Source: Thermoplasmatota archaeon
GTDB taxonomy: Archaea > Thermoplasmatota > Penumbrarchaeia > Penumbrarchaeales > Penumbrarchaeaceae
Assembly: GCA_029762535.1 (NCBI GenBank)
Contig: JARVGK010000014.1
Span: 1 to 64,000, forward strand
Reading direction: 5' to 3'
Length of the DNA stretch: 64,000 nt
Below, piece after piece: positions 16,701-24,446 of the stretch. A program made the position numbers and the translations under genes. How positions within the stretch are numbered: the stretch's first letter is position 1; each line of letters begins with the position of its first letter. A model generated the notes under the pieces. That model was not told the DNA's origin. It did no database searches and saw nothing but the letters and a program-made list of their open reading frames with translations.

Positions 16701-17880
16701 TGGTCTTGACCTGATCGTAGATGAAGGAACCATTGTGACATTCAACGGGAATGGATCATATGACAACGTGGGGATCGTCAACTACACATGGACATTTATC
16801 GACAGGGATCCCATCGTCCGCTACGGGATCGATCCCGGCTATCGATTCGATACCCCGGGAGTTTTCATTGTTACATTGAACGTTAGCGATGCCGCTGGTC
16901 ATTGGGCCACCGATACGATGACTGTAACAGTTAGGGACATCACCGCTCCAATAGCAGTTGCCGGTCCAGATCTGACTGTCGATGAGGGAACTGTTGTATA
17001 TTTTGACGGGAGCGGGAGTTTCGACAACGTGGGGATCGTGAACTGGACCTGGACGTTCGTTGACGGGGAAATAATAATGCTCACCGGGATGGATCCCAGC
17101 TATCGGTTCGATACACCGGGAGTTTATACCGTTGTTCTAAACGTCACCGACGCCTCTGGACATTGGGGCGTCGATTCCATGATCGTCACTGTTTTGGATA
17201 TTACGGCACCTAAGGCCGTTGCCGGTTTGAACAGGACCGTGGATGAGGGTACCGTTGTTACCTTCGACGGGAGTGGCAGTTATGATAATGTCGGGATCGC
17301 GAACTACACATGGACGTTCATCGACGGGGATCCCATCGTTCTCTACGGGATCGATCCCAGCTATCGGTTCGATACTCCGGGGGTTTACATTGTTACATTG
17401 AACGTCAGCGATGCTGCTGGACTTTGGGCCATAGATTCATTGACGGTAACGATCAGGGACATCACACCACCTGTAGCTGATGCAGGGGAGGATCAGGCCA
17501 TAGAAGAGGAAGATACGGTCCAATTCGATGGAAGCGGAAGCAACGACAACGTCGGGATCGTCAATTATACCTGGAGCTTCTACGATGGTTCGAGCAGTGT
17601 CATGCTCTATGGGATCTCCCCCTCCCATACCTTCTCGATCTCAGGGATCTATGTCGTCACATTGACGGTGAAGGATGAGGCGGGGAACGAGGGATCCGAT
17701 ACGATGAAGGTAGAGGCCAAGGAGAAAGAAGGAAATGGTATCGTGGACGATCCTATCGATCCTTTGTTGATCATAGGCTCCATCATCTTGCTGGCGGGGA
17801 TCATTATTCTGGTTTTTTTCCTGTTTTTACGTGGGAGGAACAGATCACCGGATGAAGGATCTCGATGGTTGGAAGAATGA
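13762..17880 (+). CDS. Giant GLUG-repeat / PKD-domain surface protein
   Basis: 1372 residues. Signal peptide at about 13-36. Residues 95-870 consist of some two dozen repeats built on GGLIGSNxGxISNCYSTGNV, the GLUG motif found in surface adhesins and protease-associated proteins. They are interrupted near 430-520 by a second opening segment. Five PKD-type domains follow (889-1320), each opening with a version of DAGPDLIVDEGTFVEFDGSG. A helix at about 1333-1357 and a short basic tail anchor the C terminus. The protein should be a long fibre on the cell surface, likely for adhesion. Several ATGs occur at the N terminus; 13762 is chosen for its TATA spacing. AT-rich like the preceding gene. Confidence 0.85.
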   Translation: MEHMMSNMRSMMAVKISVVAIILFFSFFSIYPSGAQDNPYTKGSGTHIDPYVIEDVWDLQNMTDDLSTHYVLGNDINASDTINWNSGAGFYSIGNANSPFTGSLDGRNHTITGLFIHRPGTDHVGLFGYTGSGATVERVILVDHFVKGSRYVGAIVGWNEGGVVSDCVASGTTMVDIHYLGGVVGINRGGIISNCSYKGIVDGKANGLQSIVGGIVGLNENGIISNCDMQGNITSRNYAGGIVGDNVNGMISNCYVMGSVRGSQVVGGIIGADGGTVEHCQSSADVRGSRNVGGLIGWKSGIVSNCYSTGNVNASDHGAGGLIGTLAQGIVSDCWSTGHVLSGRYYVGGLIGSNYGRISNCHSSGNVVGTKEVGGLVGRNEGRISNCYSTGNVTGRISIVGVAVSSLGGLIGYNGGKVSNSHYSIERVSINGGEHLTIGGLFEDQYLNWLSNDLTLDITDYGSSLALNEGYYHIDNIQGIRDMLGFVDDEEYNFRFSSDIDLSSAPGLYLPYFGASELDGNNHTITNLNLDLSFVSNVGMIGYNYAGKIKNIQMVNINVSGYENVGGLLGCNHNGVVSNCFASGTVNGVNDYTGGLVGLSSGTISGSSAFGIVKGTGSSKGGLVGSNNGRISDSNFIGNVTGNGASGGLVGSNSAIISNCYSKGDVKGGNNMGGLVGSNGGSVSNSHSESNVMGRSPVGGLMGYNSGNVIFCYASGEVTGKDCVGGLIGSNIGSVTKCYATGNVRGSWVVGGLIGSNGLCIVSNCYSTGKVIRISGNTTNFGGFVGLNEGQIINSYSTGRVIYNGSNDPTDKGFAGNIYEYEEYEMRGNFWDNETSLQTTTSGEAIGMNTTMMKTRKTFTDAGWDLRFVWCMIEKVTYPFLRWQDTKRPIADAGPDLIVDEGTFVEFDGSGSYDDRGIADYLWSFIDNKSVTLYGVKPAYQFNNPGIFIITLNVQDAVDTWGSDTMTVTVLDISPPSANAGLDLIVDEGTIVTFNGNGSYDNVGIVNYTWTFIDRDPIVRYGIDPGYRFDTPGVFIVTLNVSDAAGHWATDTMTVTVRDITAPIAVAGPDLTVDEGTVVYFDGSGSFDNVGIVNWTWTFVDGEIIMLTGMDPSYRFDTPGVYTVVLNVTDASGHWGVDSMIVTVLDITAPKAVAGLNRTVDEGTVVTFDGSGSYDNVGIANYTWTFIDGDPIVLYGIDPSYRFDTPGVYIVTLNVSDAAGLWAIDSLTVTIRDITPPVADAGEDQAIEEEDTVQFDGSGSNDNVGIVNYTWSFYDGSSSVMLYGISPSHTFSISGIYVVTLTVKDEAGNEGSDTMKVEAKEKEGNGIVDDPIDPLLIIGSIILLAGIIILVFFLFLRGRNRSPDEGSRWLEE
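16426..17730 (+). repeat. Five tandem PKD-domain repeats, period 261 bp
   Basis: Equivalent codons opening each domain fall at 16426, 16687, 16948, 17209 and 17470, so the period is exactly 261 bases (87 codons) five times over with no insertion or deletion. Domains 2 to 4 are nearly identical in the VGIVNYTWTFIDGDPI and YRFDTPGVYIVTLNVSDA segments. This indicates recent expansion or ongoing homogenisation. Confidence 0.85.
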
Positions 17881-18033
17881 GATCGAAAACCCTCTTGTAT
17901 TATTCAGCACTGTGTTTTTTGTGGTTCACAAAGACCTCGAACATCTGGGGGGTGGGGAATATGAGCCGGGGGACCAATACCAACCGGATAGTGCTGCTTA
18001 GAAAGCCTGAAGGAGCTTGATAAGGGAAAACCG

Positions 18034-18041
18034 TAAATAAT
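18034..18041 (+). promoter_or_regulatory. TATA box of larE
   Basis: TAAATAAT is centred about 24 bases upstream of the GTG at 18061. With no ribosome site in front of that GTG, a leaderless mRNA starting at or near it is likely. Confidence 0.45.
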
Positions 18042-18060
18042 CACTCTATTCTCATCTCTC

Positions 18061-18876
18061 GTGAACGATGCCTACGAGCGATTGAAAGGGATCCTCTCGC
18101 AGATGGGATCCGCCGTCCTTGCATTCTCCGGAGGGGCGGACAGCACCCTGCTGCTCAGGGCGGCCCTGGACACTTCCGGCTTTGTCGTGGTCCCGGTGAC
18201 CGCCGTGTCCTTGACCTATACGAAGGAGGAGATCGAGGAGGCGCGGCGCCTCGCTTCATCGATGGGATCCGAACTTATCGAGATCGACACCTCGGAGATG
18301 GAGGATCCCTCTTTCTTGAAAAACGGACCGGACCGATGCTATCACTGCAAGAGGGAGCTGTTCTCGCATCTGTTCTCGATAGCCCGCGAGAGGGGGATCG
18401 GACACGTCATTGACGGCTCCAACCTCGATGATATGGACGATCACAGGCCCGGGTTTCGTGCGGCAAAGGAAATGGGCGTGGGGCATCCCCTGCAGGAAGC
18501 GAGGATCACCAAAGCGATGTTAAGGGACATCTCCCGAGATCTGGGCCTCTCCACATGGGACAAGCCGTCGGCGGCTTGCCTCGCGTCGAGGATCCCATAC
18601 GGAAGCGGGATCACCGCCGAGAAGCTCGAGGCGGTGGGGAGAGCGGAGAGCATACTCAAAAGGATGGGTTATAAGCAGGTCCGGGTCCGGCATCACGGCA
18701 ATATCGCCCGCATAGAGGTGGGAAGAGAGGAGATGATGCAGCTAATGGAAATGAGGGAGGAAGTGGTATCCTTCATCAAGGAGCTGGGATTCTCCTATGT
18801 CACGCTCGATATCGAAGGGTTCAGGAGCGGGAGCATGAACGAGGTCCTCGATATCAGGCCCAGCCCCTCTCCTTGA
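18061..18876 (+). CDS. larE: LarE-type ATP-dependent sulfur transferase
   Basis: 271 residues from a GTG start. An ATP pyrophosphatase with PP-loop SGGADS at 23-28, followed by the LarE-typical RCYHCKRELF (C93, C96) and CLASRIPYG (C173). LarE adenylates and then thiolates a pyridinium dicarboxylate during synthesis of the nickel-pincer cofactor of lactate racemase-type enzymes. The lactobacillus enzyme sacrifices one cysteine; homologues with three active-site cysteines are thought to hold an iron-sulfur cluster and work catalytically, and the three cysteines here would fit that type. No larA, larB or larC is present in the window, so the acceptor is open. Its 3-prime end overlaps the convergent DUF2703 gene by 23 bases. 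Confidence 0.88.
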   Translation: MNDAYERLKGILSQMGSAVLAFSGGADSTLLLRAALDTSGFVVVPVTAVSLTYTKEEIEEARRLASSMGSELIEIDTSEMEDPSFLKNGPDRCYHCKRELFSHLFSIARERGIGHVIDGSNLDDMDDHRPGFRAAKEMGVGHPLQEARITKAMLRDISRDLGLSTWDKPSAACLASRIPYGSGITAEKLEAVGRAESILKRMGYKQVRVRHHGNIARIEVGREEMMQLMEMREEVVSFIKELGFSYVTLDIEGFRSGSMNEVLDIRPSPSP

Positions 18877-19264
18877 GGGCGATCCCCAGAGCGAGCATGA
18901 TCATGCTCTCCGGGATCTCCTCGTAGGTTTCTCCGCATGCATCTATCGTCCTGCAATTGGATGATCCGCACACGCCGGAGCAGGGGCTGGATCCGGTAGT
19001 GGCTCCTATCCAGTCCTCTATCCTCTTCCCGTCTATCAGTATCTCGTTCGAGAGGAGAGGGTCCTTCTCGAAGCGCTCTTTGGGGATCTCCTCCTGATGG
19101 AGATCGACCTTGATCCTCTTTGGCTCGAGGAGGGCGTTGACCTTGGCGACGGCGCTTTCAATGTTCTCTCCTGTCGAGGAGCAGCGCCCGCAGGTGGACC
19201 CGTTCTCGACGAGCCTCCTCCACTCGACGATTATCGTGCGATGCATGCGCGGGTCATCGAACAT
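18854..19264 (-). CDS. DUF2703 family protein
   Basis: 136 residues; an ATG at 19246 giving MHRTIIVEWRRLV is an equally good start. It has a CGRC motif near 23-26 and a thioredoxin-like pattern, with a C-terminal cysteine cluster (CSGVCGSSNCRTIDAC). It matches the uncharacterised DUF2703 family, whose role is unknown; a redox or metal-binding function is only suggested by the cysteines. It faces larE tail to tail with overlapping ends and shares a divergent promoter region with the HTH-TPR gene. Confidence 0.7.
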   Translation of the reverse strand: MFDDPRMHRTIIVEWRRLVENGSTCGRCSSTGENIESAVAKVNALLEPKRIKVDLHQEEIPKERFEKDPLLSNEILIDGKRIEDWIGATTGSSPCSGVCGSSNCRTIDACGETYEEIPESMIMLALGIALKERGWA

Positions 19265-19375
19265 CTATTATTTATCGTTCATGGAGGTGATCGGCAGGAT
19301 CCATCCAGTGATCTTGAATGTCAAAGAACGATAATAATATATCTTGATGTGAGGATTTATGGTCTGGGGCATCGA

Positions 19376-20716
19376 ATGAATGTAAGGACCGACGATATCA
19401 TACTATTCTCTATAGGTTATCTTAGAGGCAGGCAGAAAGAGGTTCCATCGTTGGACAAGAGGAAACTCTCCACAGCCCTGGACATCAAGACGGATACCCT
19501 TAACAAGAGACTCTCGGAGATGAGGAGGGCGAAGATCCTCGAAAAGCAGAGGATCGATGGCGTCTGCGGTCATGTCCTGACCGGGATCGGCCGTGAGCGT
19601 TACAGGGAGATCCACAAGAGGATCATGGACCTCGAGCTGAGACCTGACCTTCATTCCGTCTCTGAACTCTGCCGTCTGGGCGATGTGATAGAATATCTGA
19701 GTGATCCGTACAACGTCGTCCGCGTTGCATACTGCGTATCGAGATCGAAACCCCTGGATGCGGTGCACCTGATCCAGGACGACAGGGCGATGCGTCCAGG
19801 TTCGAAGGAGAACGCGATGATCAACGAGCTGGTGCTAACCGATGGGAAGGCGGACCGTTCGATCAACGACCTCATCGAGGAGCTGACACTCGTTGGAAAG
19901 AGAGGGCCCGCTCTTGAAGACCCTCGATCGTTCGATTCGGTGCCCTATGCGATAATCTCTGCCGAGATGAAGATGCGCAGGGGATCCGATCTCGAGGCGA
20001 TGGCGATCTATGGGTCGCTACTCAGGGACAGGGCCGGTCTTGATCCCGCGTATTGGATATTCTGCATAATCGGGATCATCAAATGCACGAAGGTCCTTGA
20101 GGGGCAGGAAAAGGCGCTGGAGCTCGTTGAGCGGTCCCTTTATGCGGTCAAGGACCCCGCCTTCAGGGCCATGCTGAACAAGAACAAGGGAGATATACTG
20201 CAGGACATGAAGAGATATTCCGAGTCGGAGGAGACCTACAGATCGGTCCTTATGGCATTGAAAAGGCTGCAAATGCCAAATCTGAAAGTTATGGTATTGA
20301 ACAATCTCGGAGTACTTTATTTCAGACAAGGCCTGGAAGATAAGGCCAAAGATCGCTGGAAGAAGGCCCGGACGATATCGGTACGGGAGGATCTGCCCTG
20401 GGTCGAAGCGATATGCAACGTCAATCTATCTGATGTCTATGCCCGTGCGGGTCAATTCAAGAACGCAAAGGAGCTGTTGAGTAAGTCGAAGCAGTACTTT
20501 CTCAGCATCAACGATCTCGAGGGACTATCTGGATATGATTTCAACATGGCCCTGGTTTGTGTCGAGGAGGGCAATCGGGACCTTGCCCTTCATTATTTCA
20601 GCCGATGTGAGGATTTTCCCCTACAGTATTTGAAGAAGAGGGCCGAGAGGAGGGCCGTGCTGATCGAAAGGTTCGAGAGAAGGGGATGGGAAAAACCCTT
20701 TGATGCAAATATTTAA
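19376..20716 (+). CDS. HTH-TPR regulator, tandem copy 1
   Basis: 446 residues from ATG 19376. This start is chosen because MNVRTDDIILFSIGYLRGRQ aligns with the start of the next gene, and the 93 upstream codons have no match there. Residues 5-80 look like a winged helix-turn-helix, a conserved middle region follows (GRERYREIHKRIMDLELRPD, SVSELCRLGDVIEYL), and from about 200 the protein is TPR-like helical repeats (ILQDMKRYSESEETYRSVL, VMVLNNLGVLYFRQG). It looks like a transcription regulator sensing a peptide or protein through TPRs. No ATPase domain is present. Over half the residues look identical to the next gene, but the putative recognition helix differs. Confidence 0.65.
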   Translation: MNVRTDDIILFSIGYLRGRQKEVPSLDKRKLSTALDIKTDTLNKRLSEMRRAKILEKQRIDGVCGHVLTGIGRERYREIHKRIMDLELRPDLHSVSELCRLGDVIEYLSDPYNVVRVAYCVSRSKPLDAVHLIQDDRAMRPGSKENAMINELVLTDGKADRSINDLIEELTLVGKRGPALEDPRSFDSVPYAIISAEMKMRRGSDLEAMAIYGSLLRDRAGLDPAYWIFCIIGIIKCTKVLEGQEKALELVERSLYAVKDPAFRAMLNKNKGDILQDMKRYSESEETYRSVLMALKRLQMPNLKVMVLNNLGVLYFRQGLEDKAKDRWKKARTISVREDLPWVEAICNVNLSDVYARAGQFKNAKELLSKSKQYFLSINDLEGLSGYDFNMALVCVEEGNRDLALHYFSRCEDFPLQYLKKRAERRAVLIERFERRGWEKPFDANI

Positions 20717-21002
20717 ATAGTGGGTATATAAAATTAATTCAAAGGATATAAATAGTCCGAAAGAATATATAAATGAAAATGGTTCTTTGCGCATCTTTCG
20801 AAAGATATATCATCGAATAGAAAATCTCGCTTGATGTACGAACAAGGGGTAATGGAGCTGGAATGGATGCACTTCATCCCAACCATACGTGATCCACAGT
20901 TGAGATAAGGGTCCATTCATCATGTGGATAGATGAATTTGAATACTTGGGATAATAACGATAGAAATATATCATCGATGTTGTATTCATAGCAATAGGGT
21001 TA
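20717..21002. other. AT-rich spacer with degenerate copy of the 3-prime flank
   Basis: Just after the stop of copy 1, AAATAGTGGGTATATA, ATTAATT, ATAAATAGTCC and TATATAAATGA appear in the same order as the sequence after the stop of copy 2, but without the dyad. The two flanks are therefore paralogous, and the tandem duplication unit ran past the gene. The remainder holds the promoter of copy 2, with a likely TATA box in GAAATATATC near 20965. No gene is seen. Confidence 0.5.
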
Positions 21003-22346
21003 ATGGTGAATGTAGGAACGAACGACCTCATGATCTTCTCGATAGGATACCTGCGAGGCAGGCAGAAGGAGGTCATGCCGATCAATAAGAAGCAGTTCGC
21101 AGAGGTCCTTGATGTAAGCGGCGAGACCATCAACAGGAACCTCGCCACCATGAGAAAGGTTGGAATGATAGTCAAGGTGAAGAAGGACGGCGTCCTGGGC
21201 CATGCGCTTGCGGAGAAGGGCCGGGAACGCTACAGGGAGATCCACTCCCGGATGATGGATATGGACCTCAAGCCCGATCTGCATTCCGTCTCTAACCTCT
21301 GCCGACTGGAGGATGTCATAGAGTATCTGAGGGATCCCTACCACATCGTTCTTTTGGCATATTCGGTATCCAGGGGGAAGAAGCTTGATGTCGTGGACCT
21401 GATCAGGCTGGATCGGGCCAGGAGGCCGGGGTCCAAGGAGAACGAGATAATAAACGAGCTTCTGCGGACCAAGGGAAGCGTCGGACAGTCCATGAACGAG
21501 CTCATAGAGGACCTCACCCTCGTCGGAAAGAAGGACCCGGGGATCGGCGACGATCTGGATTACGACTCCGTGCCCAACGCCTTGATCACCGCCGAGATGA
21601 GGATACGCCGTGGCAGGGACCTGGATGCCAGGAGAATATACCAGACCCTCCTCAGGAACAGGGCGAAGCTGGACCCCGCTTATTGGATCTTCTGCATCAT
21701 CGGGCTTATAAGATGCACCAAGGTGCTCGAGGGCCAGGAGAGCGCCCTAGAGCTCGCGGACCGTTTCCTGGAAACGGTCGAGGATCCCGCCTATAAGGCG
21801 ATGTTGAAGAAGATCAAAGCGGACATACTTCAGGACATGAAGAGGTTTAAGGAGTCTGAGGAGACGTATAATTCGATAATCAAGACGCTAAAGAGGATAA
21901 ATATGCCTCATTTGAATATGATGGTCCTGAACAACGTAGGGGTACTCCACTTCAGGCAGGGTAGGGAAGATAAGGCCGTCGATTGTTGGAAAAAGGCCAG
22001 GACAATTGCTGTCAAGAATGACCTCAAATGGGCGGAAGCGATATCCAATGTTAATTTATCAGATACTTATGCAAAGGAAGGAAATCTAAAGACTGCAAAA
22101 GAGATATTAAGAAAGTCTAAGAAAATATTTGAGAAGATCGACGATCAGGAAGGGATGTCAGAGTACAATTTCAACATGGCTCTTGTAACTGTAGAATATG
22201 GGAACCGAGAGCTTGCGCTGGATTATTTCAAACGCTGCGAGGATTTCCCGCTTCAGTACAGGGAGAAGAGGGTTGAGAGAAGAGAAGTCATCAACGAGAG
22301 GTTCGAAAAGAAGGGGTGGGAAAAACCCTTTAATGGAAAACTATAA
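21003..22346 (+). CDS. HTH-TPR regulator, tandem copy 2
   Basis: 447 residues, a full-length paralogue of the preceding gene with the same plan: winged helix-turn-helix (5-80), conserved middle, and TPR-like repeats to the end, finishing with the shared ERFEKKGWEKPFNGKL tail. The segment around residues 27-60 (INKKQFAEVLDVSGETINRN) is the least conserved between the copies, as expected if they read different DNA sites. The gene is followed directly by the dyad promoter element that drives the caspase-like gene, so it is a reasonable candidate regulator of that element. This is inferred from position only. Confidence 0.65.
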   Translation: MVNVGTNDLMIFSIGYLRGRQKEVMPINKKQFAEVLDVSGETINRNLATMRKVGMIVKVKKDGVLGHALAEKGRERYREIHSRMMDMDLKPDLHSVSNLCRLEDVIEYLRDPYHIVLLAYSVSRGKKLDVVDLIRLDRARRPGSKENEIINELLRTKGSVGQSMNELIEDLTLVGKKDPGIGDDLDYDSVPNALITAEMRIRRGRDLDARRIYQTLLRNRAKLDPAYWIFCIIGLIRCTKVLEGQESALELADRFLETVEDPAYKAMLKKIKADILQDMKRFKESEETYNSIIKTLKRINMPHLNMMVLNNVGVLHFRQGREDKAVDCWKKARTIAVKNDLKWAEAISNVNLSDTYAKEGNLKTAKEILRKSKKIFEKIDDQEGMSEYNFNMALVTVEYGNRELALDYFKRCEDFPLQYREKRVERREVINERFEKKGWEKPFNGKL

Positions 22347-22443
22347 ATAGTGGTTATATATATTTTTCCGATTAATTTCTTATAGTCCTATTTTATATAT
22401 AAATGATATTTTTAAAAACGCATGTTTTTAAAAAGGTATATAT
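22347..22443 (+). repeat. AT-rich promoter/dyad element, copy 2
   Basis: About 97 bases matching 12062-12160, beginning at the stop of the HTH-TPR gene and ending with the TATA box (TATATAT from 22437) that sits 31 bases upstream of the caspase-like gene start. Both copies precede genes for secreted proteins. Confidence 0.7.
22409..22434. promoter_or_regulatory. Operator-like dyad, copy 2
   Basis: A perfect 11-base inverted repeat, TTTTTAAAAAC and GTTTTTAAAAA, around GCAT, three bases before the TATA box. It is identical in core and spacer to the dyad at 12125-12148. The position favours repression, or activator contact with the basal factors. Confidence 0.65.
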
Positions 22444-22467
22444 CAAAAACCCCGGATAAATTATTCC

Positions 22468-23154
22468 ATGACCCGAAACCACCTTCTCCTGATGATCAGT
22501 ACGCTGACAATCCTCGCCTTTGCGATCCCCCTTCTCGAAGGAGCGGATGCTGAGGCGACCGAGGACATGAAGAGCCTTGTGATAGTGTCCGGATTCGGAG
22601 GATACTCCGTTCATGAGCTGGACAAGGCCGCCTCCTTCCGGTCCCATCTTCTCGATTCATGCTCGCAGGACGACATGGTCTATCTGACCAAGGCCGGAAT
22701 ATTCGGCTCCGACGGCACCGCAACGGTAGCTAACCTCGAGGACGCCTTCGAGTGGCTGATCACCGTCAGCGGACCGGAAACCAGGGTCGCCGTATACATA
22801 ATGGACCATGCGCAGATGATCAACAATCAACCCCATTTCAGGTTCGAGGACGGATCGATATCCGCTTCCACGATAGATGGGTGGCTGGACCAGATATCAT
22901 CCTCCGATATTACCATCATATTGAACGGAGAGAGGTCCGGCCTTGGGGGGCCCTCCCTCGCTGGGTCCTCCAGGGACGTGATCTGCTCCATGATGTCGAG
23001 CCAGACGTACTGTCCCGACAACTTCGACATCGCAAGAAGCCTGGGAGATCCCGCTGCGGACTCCGATGACGACGGGACCGTGTCCTACATCGAGGCCTTC
23101 AATTACGAAAAGGCCCGGATCCAGAGCACGGGACAGGTCCCGATCCTCTGCTGA
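22468..23154 (+). CDS. Secreted caspase/C13-fold protein, probably catalytically dead
   Basis: 228 residues. Signal peptide at 1-26. The fold pattern matches secreted C13/caspase-like proteins: a first strand SLVIVSGFGG, the region AVYIMDHAQM with His114, and DITIILNGERSG where active relatives carry an ACxSG-type motif. Here Glu155 replaces the expected cysteine. The C-terminal DSDDDGTVSYIEAFNY segment is also typical of the family. The protein may therefore bind peptides rather than cut them. It starts 31 bases below the dyad promoter without a ribosome site and is followed after two bases by a histidine kinase, which suggests an extracellular sensing partner. The fold call is from motif pattern only. 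Confidence 0.55.
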   Translation: MTRNHLLLMISTLTILAFAIPLLEGADAEATEDMKSLVIVSGFGGYSVHELDKAASFRSHLLDSCSQDDMVYLTKAGIFGSDGTATVANLEDAFEWLITVSGPETRVAVYIMDHAQMINNQPHFRFEDGSISASTIDGWLDQISSSDITIILNGERSGLGGPSLAGSSRDVICSMMSSQTYCPDNFDIARSLGDPAADSDDDGTVSYIEAFNYEKARIQSTGQVPILC

Positions 23155-23156
23155 AG

Positions 23157-24401
23157 ATGCACAACATCGACGTGAACGAGGATCCCAAGGGACGGGAGCT
23201 CTTCAAGGCTTCCGCTCCCGTTAAGGCCAGCGAACGCTTTATCGAACATCACCAGAACGGATCCGCATCGGTCCTGACGCAGCGAAGCATATGCACCCAG
23301 GACCTCGGTCTGATACTCCTCGATCCCGAAGACAGGGTGCCGACCGACGAGGTCATCAAATATCACGAGACCCGCTATCGAGCCATCGTCGAGAACAGCA
23401 TGGACAACATATACATATGCGATGCCGACAGCGGAAGGGTGATCGAGTCCAACGGTTCCATGCAGCGCCTCCTTGGATATTCCAGGGGGGAGATGGAGCG
23501 CATGACGGTGTTCGATTTCCTGGACCATCCCAAGGACGATGTCAAGGCCTTCATCCAGCGCATTTTCGAGAAAGGGACCCTGAAGATCAAGGACAGGCGC
23601 TACAGGAGAAAGGACGGCTCCCTTGTGGACATCGAGGCGACCTGCTGCGCGATCGATGAGGGGGGAAGGCGTCTCCTCTGCGTCGTCTCAAGGGACATGC
23701 GTGAGATCAAGGAGTACGAGAAAAAGCTCGTCGAGGAGAGGAACAGGGCCGAGCTCTACCTCGACATACTCGGCCACGACATAGGTAACCTACATCACGG
23801 CATAATGGGGTTCGTGGGCCTGTGCAAGCAGTTCGAGGGCGATCCCGAAAAGCTTGGATGCTACATCAACAGCATAGACTCCCTGACGATGAGGTCGGTC
23901 CACCTTGTGCAGAACCTGAATTATCTTTCGAGCATCGCATCCCAGCCCGAGGAGCTGGTGGAGATCGACCCCGGCGCCGTGATAAGCTCCTGCATCGAAA
24001 CGGTCAGAGGATCGATCCCGTGGAAGGCCCCCGTCTTCGAGGTGGATATGCCCTCGGACATCACCGTCATGGCGGATCCCAACATAGAGCATGCCTTCTA
24101 CAACATCCTCCACAACGCTGTGAAGTACCAGGATCCACAGATGCCCCTGATAAAGATCACGTCCAGAGAGACCGGGGACGGCTATCTGCTCATAAGGGTC
24201 AGGGATTTCGGTCGGGGGATCCCGCCCTCGATGCAGAGGGAGGTCCTGAACAGGACCGACCTGAAAAAGAAGCATGGGGGGCTGGGGCTCTCGGTGGTCA
24301 GAGCATTAGTGGACCGGTCCGCAGGGAACGTCTGGATCGAGGATCCCAATGACGGCAAGGGGGGTGTCATCGTCGTCATAGAGCTTCCCGTTTACATATG
24401 A
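23157..24401 (+). CDS. PAS-domain histidine kinase
   Basis: 414 residues, cytoplasmic, with no membrane helix. Residues 70-190 form a PAS domain (YRAIVENSMDNIYICDADSG) with a PAC-like tail. The phosphoacceptor is His207 in DILGHDIGNLHHG, and the ATPase has an N box NILHNAVKY (316-324), G1 RDFGRGIP and G2 HGGLGLSVV. The HDIxN-type H box is common in archaeal kinases. No response regulator lies nearby. It begins two bases after the secreted caspase-like gene, so the two are co-transcribed. Residues 1-65 match nothing recognised. Confidence 0.85.
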   Translation: MHNIDVNEDPKGRELFKASAPVKASERFIEHHQNGSASVLTQRSICTQDLGLILLDPEDRVPTDEVIKYHETRYRAIVENSMDNIYICDADSGRVIESNGSMQRLLGYSRGEMERMTVFDFLDHPKDDVKAFIQRIFEKGTLKIKDRRYRRKDGSLVDIEATCCAIDEGGRRLLCVVSRDMREIKEYEKKLVEERNRAELYLDILGHDIGNLHHGIMGFVGLCKQFEGDPEKLGCYINSIDSLTMRSVHLVQNLNYLSSIASQPEELVEIDPGAVISSCIETVRGSIPWKAPVFEVDMPSDITVMADPNIEHAFYNILHNAVKYQDPQMPLIKITSRETGDGYLLIRVRDFGRGIPPSMQREVLNRTDLKKKHGGLGLSVVRALVDRSAGNVWIEDPNDGKGGVIVVIELPVYI

Positions 24402-24446
24402 GATCCCACCTGCAAAGCTCTTAAGGGTGTTCTACGCTTCCCCGGC

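Noticed and set aside
17961-18020. 19-residue open frame before larE
   Set aside because: A G-rich stretch precedes it, but it lies across the larE promoter region and has no protein character.
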